Below, one piece after another: positions 26,031 through 34,244 of a stretch of DNA of 64,000 nt; within the stretch, counting starts at the first letter, position 1, and every line of letters starts with the position of its first letter. A program made the position numbers and the translations under genes. This DNA comes from Bacteroidaceae bacterium. Lineage in GTDB: Bacteria > Bacteroidota > Bacteroidia > Bacteroidales > Bacteroidaceae. The DNA is taken from positions 116,576-180,575 of the forward strand of contig JAFUYM010000038.1 in assembly GCA_017470525.1 (NCBI GenBank), given 5' to 3'. A model generated the notes under the pieces. The model saw nothing but the letters and a program-made list of their open reading frames with translations, searched no databases and was not told where the DNA came from.

Positions 26031-26105
26031 TTTTGTATTCTGAACAATTCAGAAAAAGATACGTTTGGGGACACTTTTAGGGTGTTCTTCGACATAAAGG
26101 CTTTG

Positions 26106-26135
26106 AACCTCTCCATTTTTGGGGAGGTTTTTTTG
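26106..26135 (+). terminator. Terminator of the L28-L33-DUF4295 operon
   Basis: AACCTCTCC and GGGGAGGTT form a stem, followed by seven T. Confidence 0.88.
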
Positions 26136-26203
26136 TTGTTTCACGAAAACATTCTACCTTTGGCACCACCGAAGGTACTTTTATTCGGAAAAATTCAAAT
26201 TTA

Positions 26204-26235
26204 TTTGGTTATTCTCTTGCTTATTCGTACCTTTG
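26204..26235 (+). promoter_or_regulatory. Promoter of the ftsY operon
   Basis: TTTG (26204-26207), 20 bases, TACCTTTG (26228-26235), 61 bases ahead of the ftsY start. Confidence 0.88.
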
Positions 26236-26295
26236 TAACTTTTAAGGAGATATTGGTATTATAATTGAAGTTGTTAAGAAAGAAAGGAGAAAGAT

Positions 26296-27252
26296 ATGGG
26301 ATTTTTTGATTTGTTCTCAAAGAAAAAGAAGGAAACGTTGGATAACGGGCTTGCCAAGACGAAAGAAAGCGTGTTTGGCAAGATTGCTCGTGCTGTGGCA
26401 GGTAAGTCGAAGGTCGATGATGATGTATTGGATAATTTGGAAGAAGTGTTGATTACGAGTGACGTGGGTGTCGAAACAACATTGGAGATTATTCGCCGCA
26501 TTGAAGAACGTGTGGCGCGTGACAAGTATGTAGGGACGGATGAACTGAACAATATCTTGCGTGAGGAGATTGCGGCATTGCTGACCGAGAATAACAGTGA
26601 AGATACAGAAGGTTTCCAAATACCGGAAGGGGCGCATAAACCTTACATCATTTTGGTGGTAGGTGTGAACGGAGTGGGCAAGACAACGACGATTGGTAAG
26701 TTGGCTTATCAGTTCAAGGAGGCAGGTTTGAAAGTGTATCTTGGTGCTGCCGACACGTTCCGTGCAGCCGCTGTGGAGCAGATTTGCATTTGGGGCGAAA
26801 GAGTGGGGGTGCCAGTGGTGAAGCAGCAGATGGGTAGCGACCCCGCGGCTGTGGCGTTCGATGCAGTGAGTTCAGCAAAGGCTAATGGTGCTGATGTGGT
26901 GATTATCGACACGGCAGGTCGTCTGCACAATAAGGTGGGATTGATGAATGAGTTGACGAAAATTAAGAATGCCGTGAAGAAGGCGGCCGGGTATGATGCT
27001 GACGATGTGATGTTGGTGCTGGACGGTTCGACAGGACAGAATGCTTTTGAACAGGCAAAGCAGTTCACGAAGGCGACAGAAGTCACCTCGATGACGATTA
27101 CGAAGTTGGACGGTACGGCAAAGGGTGGTGTGGTCATCGGCATCAGCGACCAGTTCAAGATTCCTGTGCGGTATATCGGATTGGGAGAGGGAATGGAAGA
27201 TTTGCAGGCATTCAATCGGAGAGCCTTTGTGGATAGTTTGTTTGGAGAATGA
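26296..27252 (+). CDS. ftsY: Signal recognition particle receptor FtsY
   Basis: 318 residues, made almost only of the NG GTPase domain; the long acidic A domain of E. coli FtsY is absent, as in many Bacteroidetes. G1 is GVNGVGKTTT, then DTFRAAAVEQ, DTAGRLHNK and TKLDGTAKGG. It docks the SRP-ribosome complex to the membrane for co-translational insertion. Its stop overlaps the rimO start by four bases. Confidence 0.97.
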   Translation: MGFFDLFSKKKKETLDNGLAKTKESVFGKIARAVAGKSKVDDDVLDNLEEVLITSDVGVETTLEIIRRIEERVARDKYVGTDELNNILREEIAALLTENNSEDTEGFQIPEGAHKPYIILVVGVNGVGKTTTIGKLAYQFKEAGLKVYLGAADTFRAAAVEQICIWGERVGVPVVKQQMGSDPAAVAFDAVSSAKANGADVVIIDTAGRLHNKVGLMNELTKIKNAVKKAAGYDADDVMLVLDGSTGQNAFEQAKQFTKATEVTSMTITKLDGTAKGGVVIGISDQFKIPVRYIGLGEGMEDLQAFNRRAFVDSLFGE

Positions 27253-28562
27253 GAAAGAACACGATTGATATTATCACCCTTGGATGCTCGAAGAATCTGG
27301 TGGATTCCGAGCGGCTGATTCGTCAGTTGGAACTGAACGGCTATCGTGTCACTCATGACAGCGAGCATCCGCAGGGTGAGATTGTGGTGGTGAACACGTG
27401 TGGCTTCATCGCCGATGCACAGGAGGAGAGCGTGAATATGATACTCGAACTCTGTCAGGCGAAAGAAGAAGGGCGTGTAAAGCAGGTCTATGTGATGGGG
27501 TGCCTATCCCAACGCTTCATGAAAGAGTTGGGGCATGAGATTCCACAGGTGGATAAGTTCTACGGAAAGTTCAACTGGACAGAACTGCTTGCCGACCTCG
27601 GGAAAGTGTATCAGAAGGAACGTCAGTATGAGCGTCGATTGACCACTCCCAAGCACTATGCTTATCTGAAGATTTCAGAAGGTTGTGACCGTCATTGTGC
27701 ATACTGTGCCATCCCTATTATCACGGGTCGCCATCAGAGCCGTCCGATGGAAGACATCGTGGCAGAAGTGGAGCACTTGGTAAGCGAAGGTGTGATAGAG
27801 TTTCAGGTGATAGCGCAGGAACTAACCTACTATGGTTTAGACCTTTATGGAGAGCAAAAAATAGCGGAACTGATAGAGAGAATCAGCGATGTGAAAGGTG
27901 TGAAGTGGATTCGTCTGCACTATGCTTACCCGATGAACTTTCCGTGGGAACTGTTGCGTGTGATTCGTGAGCGGAAGAACGTCTGCAAGTATCTCGACAT
28001 AGCCTTGCAACACATCAGTACGAATGTGCTCACACAGATGCAGCGGCACGTGAATAAAGAGGAAACCTACGAACTCATCAGGAGAATCCGTGCAGAAGTG
28101 CCGGGCATCAGTCTTCGGACAACCTTGATGGTAGGCTTCCCGGGAGAAGGCGAGGCAGAGTTTGAAGAATTGAAAGAATTTGTGCGGTGGGCGAAGTTTG
28201 ACAGAATGGGTGCTTTTGCCTATTCGGAGGAAGAAGGAACCCCAGCACAGAAAAACTATACGGATGAAGTGCCCGACGAGGTGAAGCAGCAGCGTCTCAG
28301 TGAGTTGATGGATATTCAGCAAGAAATATCCGCTGAAGTGCAAGCCGAGAAAGTGGGGAAGACCTTGAAAGTCATCATTGACCGAAAGGAGGGAGAATAT
28401 TATGTGGGGCGCACAGAATTTGACTCGCCAGAGGTTGACCCCGAAGTCCTTATTCCTTTGACAGAAGGAAGGCTGAGGAGAGGTTGCTTCTACAATGTGA
28501 GAATTGTCGATGCTGACGATTTCGACTTATATGGTAAATGGGAAAAGGTTCCTAAAAAATAA
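27249..28562 (+). CDS. rimO: Ribosomal protein S12 methylthiotransferase RimO
   Basis: 437 residues. The N-terminal UPF0004 domain begins TLGCSKNLVDSERL; the radical SAM cluster motif is CDRHCAYC; a C-terminal TRAM domain follows from about residue 370 (EKVGKTLKVIIDRKEGEYYVGRTEFD region). The enzyme adds a methylthio group to Asp of S12 using two iron-sulfur clusters. It overlaps ftsY by four bases and is followed after five bases by an HU gene. Confidence 0.96.
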   Translation: MRKNTIDIITLGCSKNLVDSERLIRQLELNGYRVTHDSEHPQGEIVVVNTCGFIADAQEESVNMILELCQAKEEGRVKQVYVMGCLSQRFMKELGHEIPQVDKFYGKFNWTELLADLGKVYQKERQYERRLTTPKHYAYLKISEGCDRHCAYCAIPIITGRHQSRPMEDIVAEVEHLVSEGVIEFQVIAQELTYYGLDLYGEQKIAELIERISDVKGVKWIRLHYAYPMNFPWELLRVIRERKNVCKYLDIALQHISTNVLTQMQRHVNKEETYELIRRIRAEVPGISLRTTLMVGFPGEGEAEFEELKEFVRWAKFDRMGAFAYSEEEGTPAQKNYTDEVPDEVKQQRLSELMDIQQEISAEVQAEKVGKTLKVIIDRKEGEYYVGRTEFDSPEVDPEVLIPLTEGRLRRGCFYNVRIVDADDFDLYGKWEKVPKK

Positions 28563-28567
28563 AAGGG

Positions 28568-28846
28568 ATGACGAACAAGGAATTTATGGAAAAAGTCTCG
28601 CAGAAGGCTCATCTTGAGATGGAGGAAGTGAAGAATCTCTCTTCTGCGTTGATGGAAGCGGTGCTCGAAGGAATTGCCGATGGCAATAGTGTCGCAATCC
28701 AAGGCTTCGGTGTGTTTGAACCACGCGAGAAAGCCAGTCGCAAGATTTACAACCCGACCACAAAAACATATATGGTGGTGCCTTCAAAGACAACCCTCAG
28801 TTATAAGATGAGTGCCGTTTTGAAGGAAAGAATCAACATGGAGTAA
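28568..28846 (+). CDS. HU/IHF family DNA-binding protein
   Basis: 92 residues. The dimerisation helices (MTNKEFMEKVSQKAHLEMEEV) are followed by the IQGFGVFEPREKASRKIYNP segment and a basic arm (TTKTYMVVPSKTT) of the HU fold. It is a nucleoid protein that bends DNA. It sits four bases ahead of a second, much larger HU-domain protein, which may be its partner in a heterodimer. Confidence 0.93.
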   Translation: MTNKEFMEKVSQKAHLEMEEVKNLSSALMEAVLEGIADGNSVAIQGFGVFEPREKASRKIYNPTTKTYMVVPSKTTLSYKMSAVLKERINME

Positions 28847-28850
28847 GCCT

Positions 28851-30107
28851 ATGAACGAGAAAATATCATTTCAAAGCATTTCAGACGCGCTTGTGCGGAA
28901 AACGGGCGTGTCAAAGAAAGCGGCAGACACGTTCTCCAAGGCTTTCTTCGACACCATTGTCGAGTCGCTTTCCAGGGGGGAGGATTCGGTCAAGGTGAAA
29001 GGATTGGGCACATTCAAATTGGTTACGGTGGAAAGCCGTGAGAGCGTGAACGTGTCCAATGGCGAACGAATTGTCATTCCTGGTTATAAAAAGGTGTCTT
29101 TCACTCCCGAAGATGCTGTGGTGGAGTTTCTGAATAAGGGGAAGGAAATGGAAAAGGCAGAGGAAAGCATTGCCGAAGAAATTTTGCCTGCCCAGGAAGA
29201 GGCACCAGTCGTGGAGGAAAAAGACCCCGTGAATGAGTTGATACAAGTGCCGGAGCCGACACATGTGGAAGAGAAGCAAGATGAGTTTGCTGGCATCGAC
29301 TTGCTCATTTCCACTCCCGAAAGTGTGGAAGAGGTGCGGATGCAGTATGAAGATGCGAAAGAGAAGATGGAAACAGCGGTGGAAGAGGCTCGCAAGGCAA
29401 ATGCCGAAAAGGTCCGTCTGGAAAAGTTGCTCGAAAGGTTGGAAAAGAACATGCAGCCAGAACTGGAGGCGATGGGAACTGTTGCGGGAAATGGCACAAC
29501 TCACCTGGAAGAGGTGAAGAATGAAGAGGAACCAAAGGTTGCGCCACTTGCTGTCCAAGATAAGAAGGAAGAAACAGAAACAGTGGAGCAGGACATTGCG
29601 GAAAGTAAGCGGCAGGAAGCCTTCAACCGTGTCGTAAACAGCGAAGGGAAAGCGGAAGAAAAGCCACGGAAGGGTGGCAAAGGTTTCATGCGGTTCTGGT
29701 TGGTTACTTTCATCGTCCTTCTCCTTGCAGCCATCGTGTTCTTCCTCTACAAGACCTTCCGAAACATCGAGGCAGTGGAGAAAGTTCCTGCAATAGAACA
29801 GCCTGCAAAACCGAAACCCGCTCCCAAGGCGAAAAAGGAAACCAAGAACACGGCGGACGGCACGAAGTCTGCTTCTGGTGTGAAGAATGATTCAGTGAAG
29901 GCAGATGAGAAGCAACATCCTCAACAACCTGCTGTTGAGGAGAAGCCTGCCCGTCCCACTACGCATGTGATGCGGCGTGGTGAGTCGCTCACTCGAATCT
30001 CCCAACTCTATTATGGCACCAAAGATTCCGTCCGTGCCATCATCCGTGTCAACACCTTCAACGACCCCAACAATGTGCCAGTAGGTGCAGTGGTGAAGTT
30101 ACCTTGA
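28851..30107 (+). CDS. Membrane-spanning HU-LysM protein
   Basis: 418 residues. Residues 1-95 form an HU/IHF domain (VKVKGLGTFKLVTVESRES, PGYKKVSFTPED). Residues about 100-270 are acidic with a coiled coil (about 155-205). One transmembrane helix lies at about 281-300 (FWLVTFIVLLLAAIVFFLYK), preceded by basic residues RKGGKGFMR, so the N-terminus is inside. Residues about 310-370 are a Lys/Pro/Ala-rich linker, and 372-417 form a LysM domain (HVMRRGESLTRISQLYYGT). The predicted layout is DNA-binding inside and peptidoglycan-binding outside, which could tether the nucleoid to the wall. The operon ends with a terminator 26 bases on. Direct binding to DNA or glycan is inferred from domain type. 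Confidence 0.88.
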   Translation: MNEKISFQSISDALVRKTGVSKKAADTFSKAFFDTIVESLSRGEDSVKVKGLGTFKLVTVESRESVNVSNGERIVIPGYKKVSFTPEDAVVEFLNKGKEMEKAEESIAEEILPAQEEAPVVEEKDPVNELIQVPEPTHVEEKQDEFAGIDLLISTPESVEEVRMQYEDAKEKMETAVEEARKANAEKVRLEKLLERLEKNMQPELEAMGTVAGNGTTHLEEVKNEEEPKVAPLAVQDKKEETETVEQDIAESKRQEAFNRVVNSEGKAEEKPRKGGKGFMRFWLVTFIVLLLAAIVFFLYKTFRNIEAVEKVPAIEQPAKPKPAPKAKKETKNTADGTKSASGVKNDSVKADEKQHPQQPAVEEKPARPTTHVMRRGESLTRISQLYYGTKDSVRAIIRVNTFNDPNNVPVGAVVKLP

Positions 30108-30132
30108 AGATAGAGGCTGTTGCAGAATCCCA

Positions 30133-30167
30133 AAATCGCTTGCCAATCCAAAGGCAAGCGATTTTTG
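30133..30167 (+). terminator. Terminator after the HU-LysM gene
   Basis: AAAATCGCTTGCC and GGCAAGCGATTTTT form a perfect 13-bp stem with an 8-base loop and a T run. Confidence 0.9.
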
Positions 30168-30180
30168 TTTCCCCATGTTT

Positions 30181-30275
30181 GTACCCAGCGCATAGTATTG
30201 TTTGCACCCAGCGCGTAATATAGTGCGCACTCAGCGCCTGTCATTTCGTGCTGAGTGCGCATCATTGACAATCAG
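30181..30275. repeat. Intergenic cluster of ACCCAGCGC / ACTCAGCGC motifs
   Basis: ACCCAGCGC occurs at 30182-30190 and again near 30206-30214 as direct copies. GCGCACTCAGCGC (30225-30237) then faces an inverted near-copy (30248-30260, one mismatch) across a 10-base loop, and ATCAGCG follows near 30271. The cluster has no T run and contains no gene. It is one of several such modules in intergenic sites of this window. Confidence 0.75.
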
Positions 30276-30453
30276 CGAATTATGATTTTTGACCCTTCTT
30301 CTCCCTAAAAAAGGCTTTTTTTGCCTTTTCACAACTTTTTTTGCCTCTTCCCCCCAGATGCTTTGAAAAGGTTACGAATATCTACGAATAAGATGTTTTT
30401 TATACTTTTCAGGAGGTGTAAAGATTCATCTTTGTATTTTTTACTGAAAAAGA

Positions 30454-30485
30454 TTTGATGTTTTAGGAAACTTTTGTAACTTTGC
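30454..30485 (+). promoter_or_regulatory. Promoter of the surface-protein gene
   Basis: TTTG (30454-30457), 19 bases, TAACTTTGC (30477-30485). It predicts an mRNA leader of about 375 bases. A ten-residue frame (MNKETDSIKD) at 30521-30553 could be a leader peptide, without further support. Confidence 0.78.
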
Positions 30486-30687
30486 CTCATCATAATTAAC
30501 AGAAGTAATAATCTAAAAAAATGAATAAAGAAACAGACAGTATAAAAGATTAAAAAAGGAATGAAGTTGCACGGGTGTGACTCTTCCATCGGGAACAAAT
30601 AACACAAATTATTAACCTTTACAATAAAATGTGCGTTGTTCCTGTTCGTACTTAACATACCACTTGAGCTTTTCTGCTCTTGTTCTT

Positions 30688-30814
30688 TTTCGTTTGAATA
30701 CCGCCAAAATATTCATCATGTGAGAGCAAGCAGTTCGGAAAGTTCACGTCCGATGGGCGTGAACTGTTCTTGCTTGTTTACATGATAGGTCACTTGGCGG
30801 TAACCCAAACGAAA
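30688..30814 (+). ncRNA. Long rod-like structure in an mRNA leader
   Basis: Five nested helices stack in order: 30688-30696 with 30806-30814 (TTTCGTTTG/CAAACGAAA), 30699-30707 with 30794-30802 (TACCGCCAA/TTGGCGGTA), 30715-30721 with 30780-30786 (ATCATGT/ACATGAT), 30725-30730 with 30769-30774 (AGCAAG/CTTGCT), and 30741-30748 with 30758-30765 (AGTTCACG/CGTGAACT). Each is perfectly paired, separated by small asymmetric loops. CAGTT (30731-30735) offers an alternative partner for AACTG (30762-30766). The structure lies between the promoter and the start codon at 30866, so a regulatory leader is likely. I do not recognise the class. Confidence 0.65.
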
Positions 30815-30865
30815 GGATAAGCATCGAATGGTTGACGCCTTTTTTTGTACACAAACCAAAATTCA

Positions 30866-32989
30866 ATGAAATTGCGAAGTTTACTTTTTATCATGCTTTG
30901 TGCCTTCATTCCATTGGTGGCAAAGGCACAATACACTGTTAATGTCGGTTCAGACATAACGCTGTATGCCCCCTCTTCTTCTGACTATAGAAAACCTGAC
31001 CTGTATGATGTGAAATGGGAGGCAAGCGGTTCAGGTTCCGTCACATTTCTCAATCCGACTCAAAGTCCCACGGGAGTTCGTGGCGTGTCGGCAGGTGAGG
31101 TGAGAATTTATTGTACTGCCCGATATTATAATCAGGCACGATGGAACGACCCTTTGTATTCCAGCCCTGTTGTAGTGTATGGCTCCTACACTGTGACCGT
31201 TGTTGACCCTAACGGTTCTGGCTCAGGCGACGACCCCTACAACGGTGGAGGTTCAGACCCTGGTACAGGGGGTAACACAGGGGACTATATTCAAGATTAT
31301 ACTCCTGAGGGCTATCTAATGCTGTTTCGCATAAAGAATATTTATGGCGAAAAATGTGCTGTGGTTACAGGGGGTGATTACGGCGGTACGTCGAGACTGG
31401 CGATAGACAAAAATATAGAAGGAAAAGTGACCATACCCGAGACGGCAAAAGGCTATCCTGTAAGAGAAATTGCAAATTCTTCTTTGCAGGGGATAAGTGC
31501 ATCAGAACTGGTTCTTCCTAAAAATTTGCAATACATAGAGGGATATTCCATTCATGGCGAAAATCTTACGACTATAACATCCTTGAATGAAAATCCACCA
31601 GTCTGTTCAGAAGGTAATGCCGTCTTTTTCTGGGGGTTCAATGAACGCTACGACCCAATAGACGTAACGAATACAATGGTTCTCTACGTACCTTCCGAGA
31701 GTGCCAAAGAGAAATACCAGAGAGCGGCAGGGTGGAGTAAATTCAAGGAGTATAGAGTGTTGGAAGAGGAGAAGGAGCAACTTCTGCTGGCTGCCTCACC
31801 TGCTGGTGGCGAGGTGAAAAAAGGAACGGTGGTGACGTTGACTACTTCCAATGCGTCGGATGCCGACATCTACTACACGCTGGATGGTACCACACCATCG
31901 ACAAACAGCACCCGATACACATCATCGGGCATCACTATCAATGAGTCTTGCACGCTCAATGCTATCGCCTGTAAGGATGGGTATAAGGACAGCGAAGTGC
32001 TGACGGCGACATATACGGTGAAAAAGGAATCGGTCGAGGGATATTATTATGTTGGGCAAATGAACTCATGGGATATAACAAGCCAGAGTATTCCTTTTAT
32101 AAAACAAAGTGATGGAAAAACATGGGAACTGACCATATACACAGAGACTTCTGATGAGTTCATGATTGCACCAACTTCGACTACAGATTGGACAGGTCTT
32201 GTATATGGTGCACCATCTGATTACCCAACGCCGAAAAGTGGTACAATGATAATCGGTGACACACGTAAAAATTTCATGGTTATTGCAGAATCAGGTATGT
32301 ATTCATACACAGTGAGAATTGTTCCATCTACAATGTCTTACGAAATCATTGTGCATCGGAATGTACAGGACTACGATGTGACTCTCTCCAATGCTGGTTA
32401 TGCTACTTTCTATGACTCTCAGACTGCCTATCGTTTGCCGTCAGGTCTTTCGGCAAGTGTGGTAACAGGAGTAAGTAATGGAAAATTGACGTATAAGTCG
32501 ATTGCAGACGGTGCTATGAGTAATGGCGTGATTCCGAAAGGCGTGGCGGTGATGCTGACTAGCGACAACAAGCGGGCGACTACCTATACGCTGACGGCTA
32601 CGGAGAGCACGGAAACCTACAGTGGTACAAACCTACTGAAGGGTAGCGATGTTGCGACGACCACCACGGCAAGTGGTAGTAACTATTTCTATAAGTTGTC
32701 CTATGGTCAGTCGGGCACAAACTTGAACGATGTGTTTGGTTGGTATTGGGGCGCACAAAATGGTGCTGCTTTCCAGATTGATGCTCATAAAGCATGGTTG
32801 GTTGTACCGAAGTCTGCTGATGCTCCTATTCGTTCGTTTGTAATTGACGAAGAGACAACTGGGCTTGCTGATGTGAAAATAGATGGTGTGGATAATGATG
32901 TGTACTATGATTTGCAAGGTCGCAGCATATCGAAACCAACATCAAAAGGCATTTATATTCGTAATGGAAAGAAAATAATAATCAGATAA
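30866..32989 (+). CDS. Exported multidomain surface protein (BspA-like LRR, chitobiase C-terminal, SusE/F-like parts)
   Basis: 707 residues from ATG 30866 (MKLRSLLFIMLCAFIPLVAKAQ); an upstream TTG at 30845 is unlikely. After an Ig-like N-terminal part and a Gly/Ser/Asp-rich linker comes a short BspA-type leucine-rich segment (KVTIPETAKGYPVREIANSS, ELVLPKNLQYIEGYS). A chitobiase/hexosaminidase C-terminal-like domain follows (SDADIYYTLDGTTPSTNSTR), then a starch-binding-like module beginning YYYVGQMNSWDITSQSIPF. The end (YYDLQGRSISKPTSKGIYIR) is the C-terminal tail common in Prevotella exported proteins. A glycan- or host-binding surface role is likely. A small lipoprotein gene follows after 12 bases. 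Confidence 0.8.
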   Translation: MKLRSLLFIMLCAFIPLVAKAQYTVNVGSDITLYAPSSSDYRKPDLYDVKWEASGSGSVTFLNPTQSPTGVRGVSAGEVRIYCTARYYNQARWNDPLYSSPVVVYGSYTVTVVDPNGSGSGDDPYNGGGSDPGTGGNTGDYIQDYTPEGYLMLFRIKNIYGEKCAVVTGGDYGGTSRLAIDKNIEGKVTIPETAKGYPVREIANSSLQGISASELVLPKNLQYIEGYSIHGENLTTITSLNENPPVCSEGNAVFFWGFNERYDPIDVTNTMVLYVPSESAKEKYQRAAGWSKFKEYRVLEEEKEQLLLAASPAGGEVKKGTVVTLTTSNASDADIYYTLDGTTPSTNSTRYTSSGITINESCTLNAIACKDGYKDSEVLTATYTVKKESVEGYYYVGQMNSWDITSQSIPFIKQSDGKTWELTIYTETSDEFMIAPTSTTDWTGLVYGAPSDYPTPKSGTMIIGDTRKNFMVIAESGMYSYTVRIVPSTMSYEIIVHRNVQDYDVTLSNAGYATFYDSQTAYRLPSGLSASVVTGVSNGKLTYKSIADGAMSNGVIPKGVAVMLTSDNKRATTYTLTATESTETYSGTNLLKGSDVATTTTASGSNYFYKLSYGQSGTNLNDVFGWYWGAQNGAAFQIDAHKAWLVVPKSADAPIRSFVIDEETTGLADVKIDGVDNDVYYDLQGRSISKPTSKGIYIRNGKKIIIR

Positions 32990-33001
32990 AATAGAAAGGA
33001 T

Positions 33002-33451
33002 ATGAATAAGATAAAAATATGGGCTTTTGCTTTAGGGACACTTTTGTGTCTATTTGCTTGTGATGGTGATGATAATGGTGGTGTAGAGGAACCTAAGCCA
33101 CAGACCTATACTCAGTCTGTTACAATGCAAGCCATAGCAGATGACAAGGTTGTGGTATTAGAAAAATTGAATGCTCCTATTGTGGAGATGACAAGTTATG
33201 CGACTTGGCTGCAAGTAGAACAGGAACCTTATACATCGGGTTCACCATCTGTGAGATTGATTGTAGAGGCTAATCCCAATACTTCAGAGCGTGAAGCAAG
33301 GGTGATAGTCACTACTTATTCGAAAGACAGGCTGGATTTGACGGTCATACAGGATGCTAAAGGGGAGACTCCTTCGGAAGAAGAGGACTACACCATTGAG
33401 AATACTCACGATGCGGTGACAGACCAATCTGCATACGCTCCCATTCGATAA
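33002..33451 (+). CDS. Small BACON-like lipoprotein
   Basis: 149 residues. Lipobox LCLFAC at the end of the signal peptide, followed by an acidic DGDDNGG spacer, which fits surface-exported Bacteroidetes lipoproteins. The body has one BACON-like beta-sandwich (TSYATWLQVEQEPYTSGS, LIVEANPNTSEREARVIVTT, LDLTVIQDAKG) and an acidic tail. Usually BACON domains accompany glycan enzymes or mediate binding; here it stands alone behind the large surface protein. Confidence 0.75.
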   Translation: MNKIKIWAFALGTLLCLFACDGDDNGGVEEPKPQTYTQSVTMQAIADDKVVVLEKLNAPIVEMTSYATWLQVEQEPYTSGSPSVRLIVEANPNTSEREARVIVTTYSKDRLDLTVIQDAKGETPSEEEDYTIENTHDAVTDQSAYAPIR

Positions 33452-33501
33452 AATCATGACTTAAAATTGTTATTAGATGTTTTTCATCTATGCAAATATG
33501 C

Positions 33502-33552
33502 ACCCACAAGGCTCATGGGCTTTGTGGGTGTATGTTTGTGAGCCTTGTGGGT
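33502..33552. repeat. Intergenic ACCCACAAGGCTC inverted repeat
   Basis: ACCCACAAGGCTC (33502-33514) and its exact reverse complement (33540-33552) flank a third, partial copy (CTTTGTGGGTG at 33520-33530), and AGGCTCAAAGAGGTTGTGGGCT continues the theme to about 33577. No T run and no gene are present. Confidence 0.75.
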
Positions 33553-33580
33553 ACAGGCTCAAAGAGGTTGTGGGCTTTCT

Positions 33581-33701
33581 AAATTGATAATTCATTAATT
33601 GATAATTAACTATCTGGAGTGTTTTTGCTGATTAAAAACATGCTGGATAGCAAATTATGAATTGTGAATGATGAATTATGAATTAAAATTTGTAATTTTG
33701 C
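33581..33701 (+). repeat. AT-rich palindromic element, copy 1, with promoter box at its right edge
   Basis: ATAATTCATTAATTGATAATT on the left and TGAATTATGAATT on the right are inverted relatives around a centre containing CATGCTGGATAGCAAATTATG. The right edge carries TAATTTTGC (33693-33701), a TAnnTTTGC box 58 bases before the DUF4494 start. The centre and right half match the element at 36511-36657 (shared GGATAGCAAATTATGAAT). Confidence 0.75.
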
Positions 33702-33758
33702 ACTTGGTTTCGTATGGAAACTGTTTTATTAACGATTAAGAATAAAGAGAAAAAGACA

Positions 33759-34244
33759 ATGGAAATCAATAGTTGGTTTGAATGCAAGGTGAAGATGGAC
33801 GTGATGAAGGATGATGGCACACAGAAGCCTGAGACGTTCACTTATCTGGTAGATGCACTGAATTTTACGGAGGCTGAATCGAGAATCATCGAGGAGGTGA
33901 AGCCGTACACGAGTGGTAATCTCGATGTGACGGACATCAAGCGTGTGAAGTATGCGGAGATTTTCACCAGCGACAGCGATGTGGCTGACAAGTGGTATAA
34001 GGTTCGTTGCCTGTTCATCACGATAGACGAGAAAACGCAGACGGAGAAGGAGATTGCCAACAACATGCTGGTGCAGGCAGGAACTTTCCACGAGGCGGTG
34101 GAGAACTTCGACAAGGGCATGAAGGGTTCCTTGATGGATTACCGTATTGCGACCGTGCAAGAAACAAAACTGATGGATGTGTTCCGCTATGTGGCTCGCA
34201 CCAAGCAGGAGGATGAGGCTGCAAAACCTGAATACGAAGCGTGA
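33759..34244 (+). CDS. DUF4494 family protein
   Basis: 161 residues from ATG 33759 (MEINSWFECKVKMDV), chosen because it leaves a normal leader after the promoter box. The family pattern includes KYAEIFTSDSDVADKWYKVR and TFHEAVENFDKGMKGSLMDY. It is a cytoplasmic protein of unknown function confined to Bacteroidetes. Its stop overlaps the next start (TGATG), so it is coupled to the PLP-binding protein gene. Confidence 0.85.
   Translation: MEINSWFECKVKMDVMKDDGTQKPETFTYLVDALNFTEAESRIIEEVKPYTSGNLDVTDIKRVKYAEIFTSDSDVADKWYKVRCLFITIDEKTQTEKEIANNMLVQAGTFHEAVENFDKGMKGSLMDYRIATVQETKLMDVFRYVARTKQEDEAAKPEYEA

Noticed and set aside
26082-26264. Short forward frame between DUF4295 and ftsY
   Set aside because: It contains the operon terminator and the ftsY promoter, so it is not a gene.
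30181-30275. CRISPR-like or tandem repeat array
   Set aside because: Copies are short, both direct and inverted, and spacers vary.
30688-30814. Integron attC site
   Set aside because: The hairpin lacks paired GTTRRRY and RYYYAAC core sites at its ends, there is no integrase gene, and it lies inside a transcribed leader.
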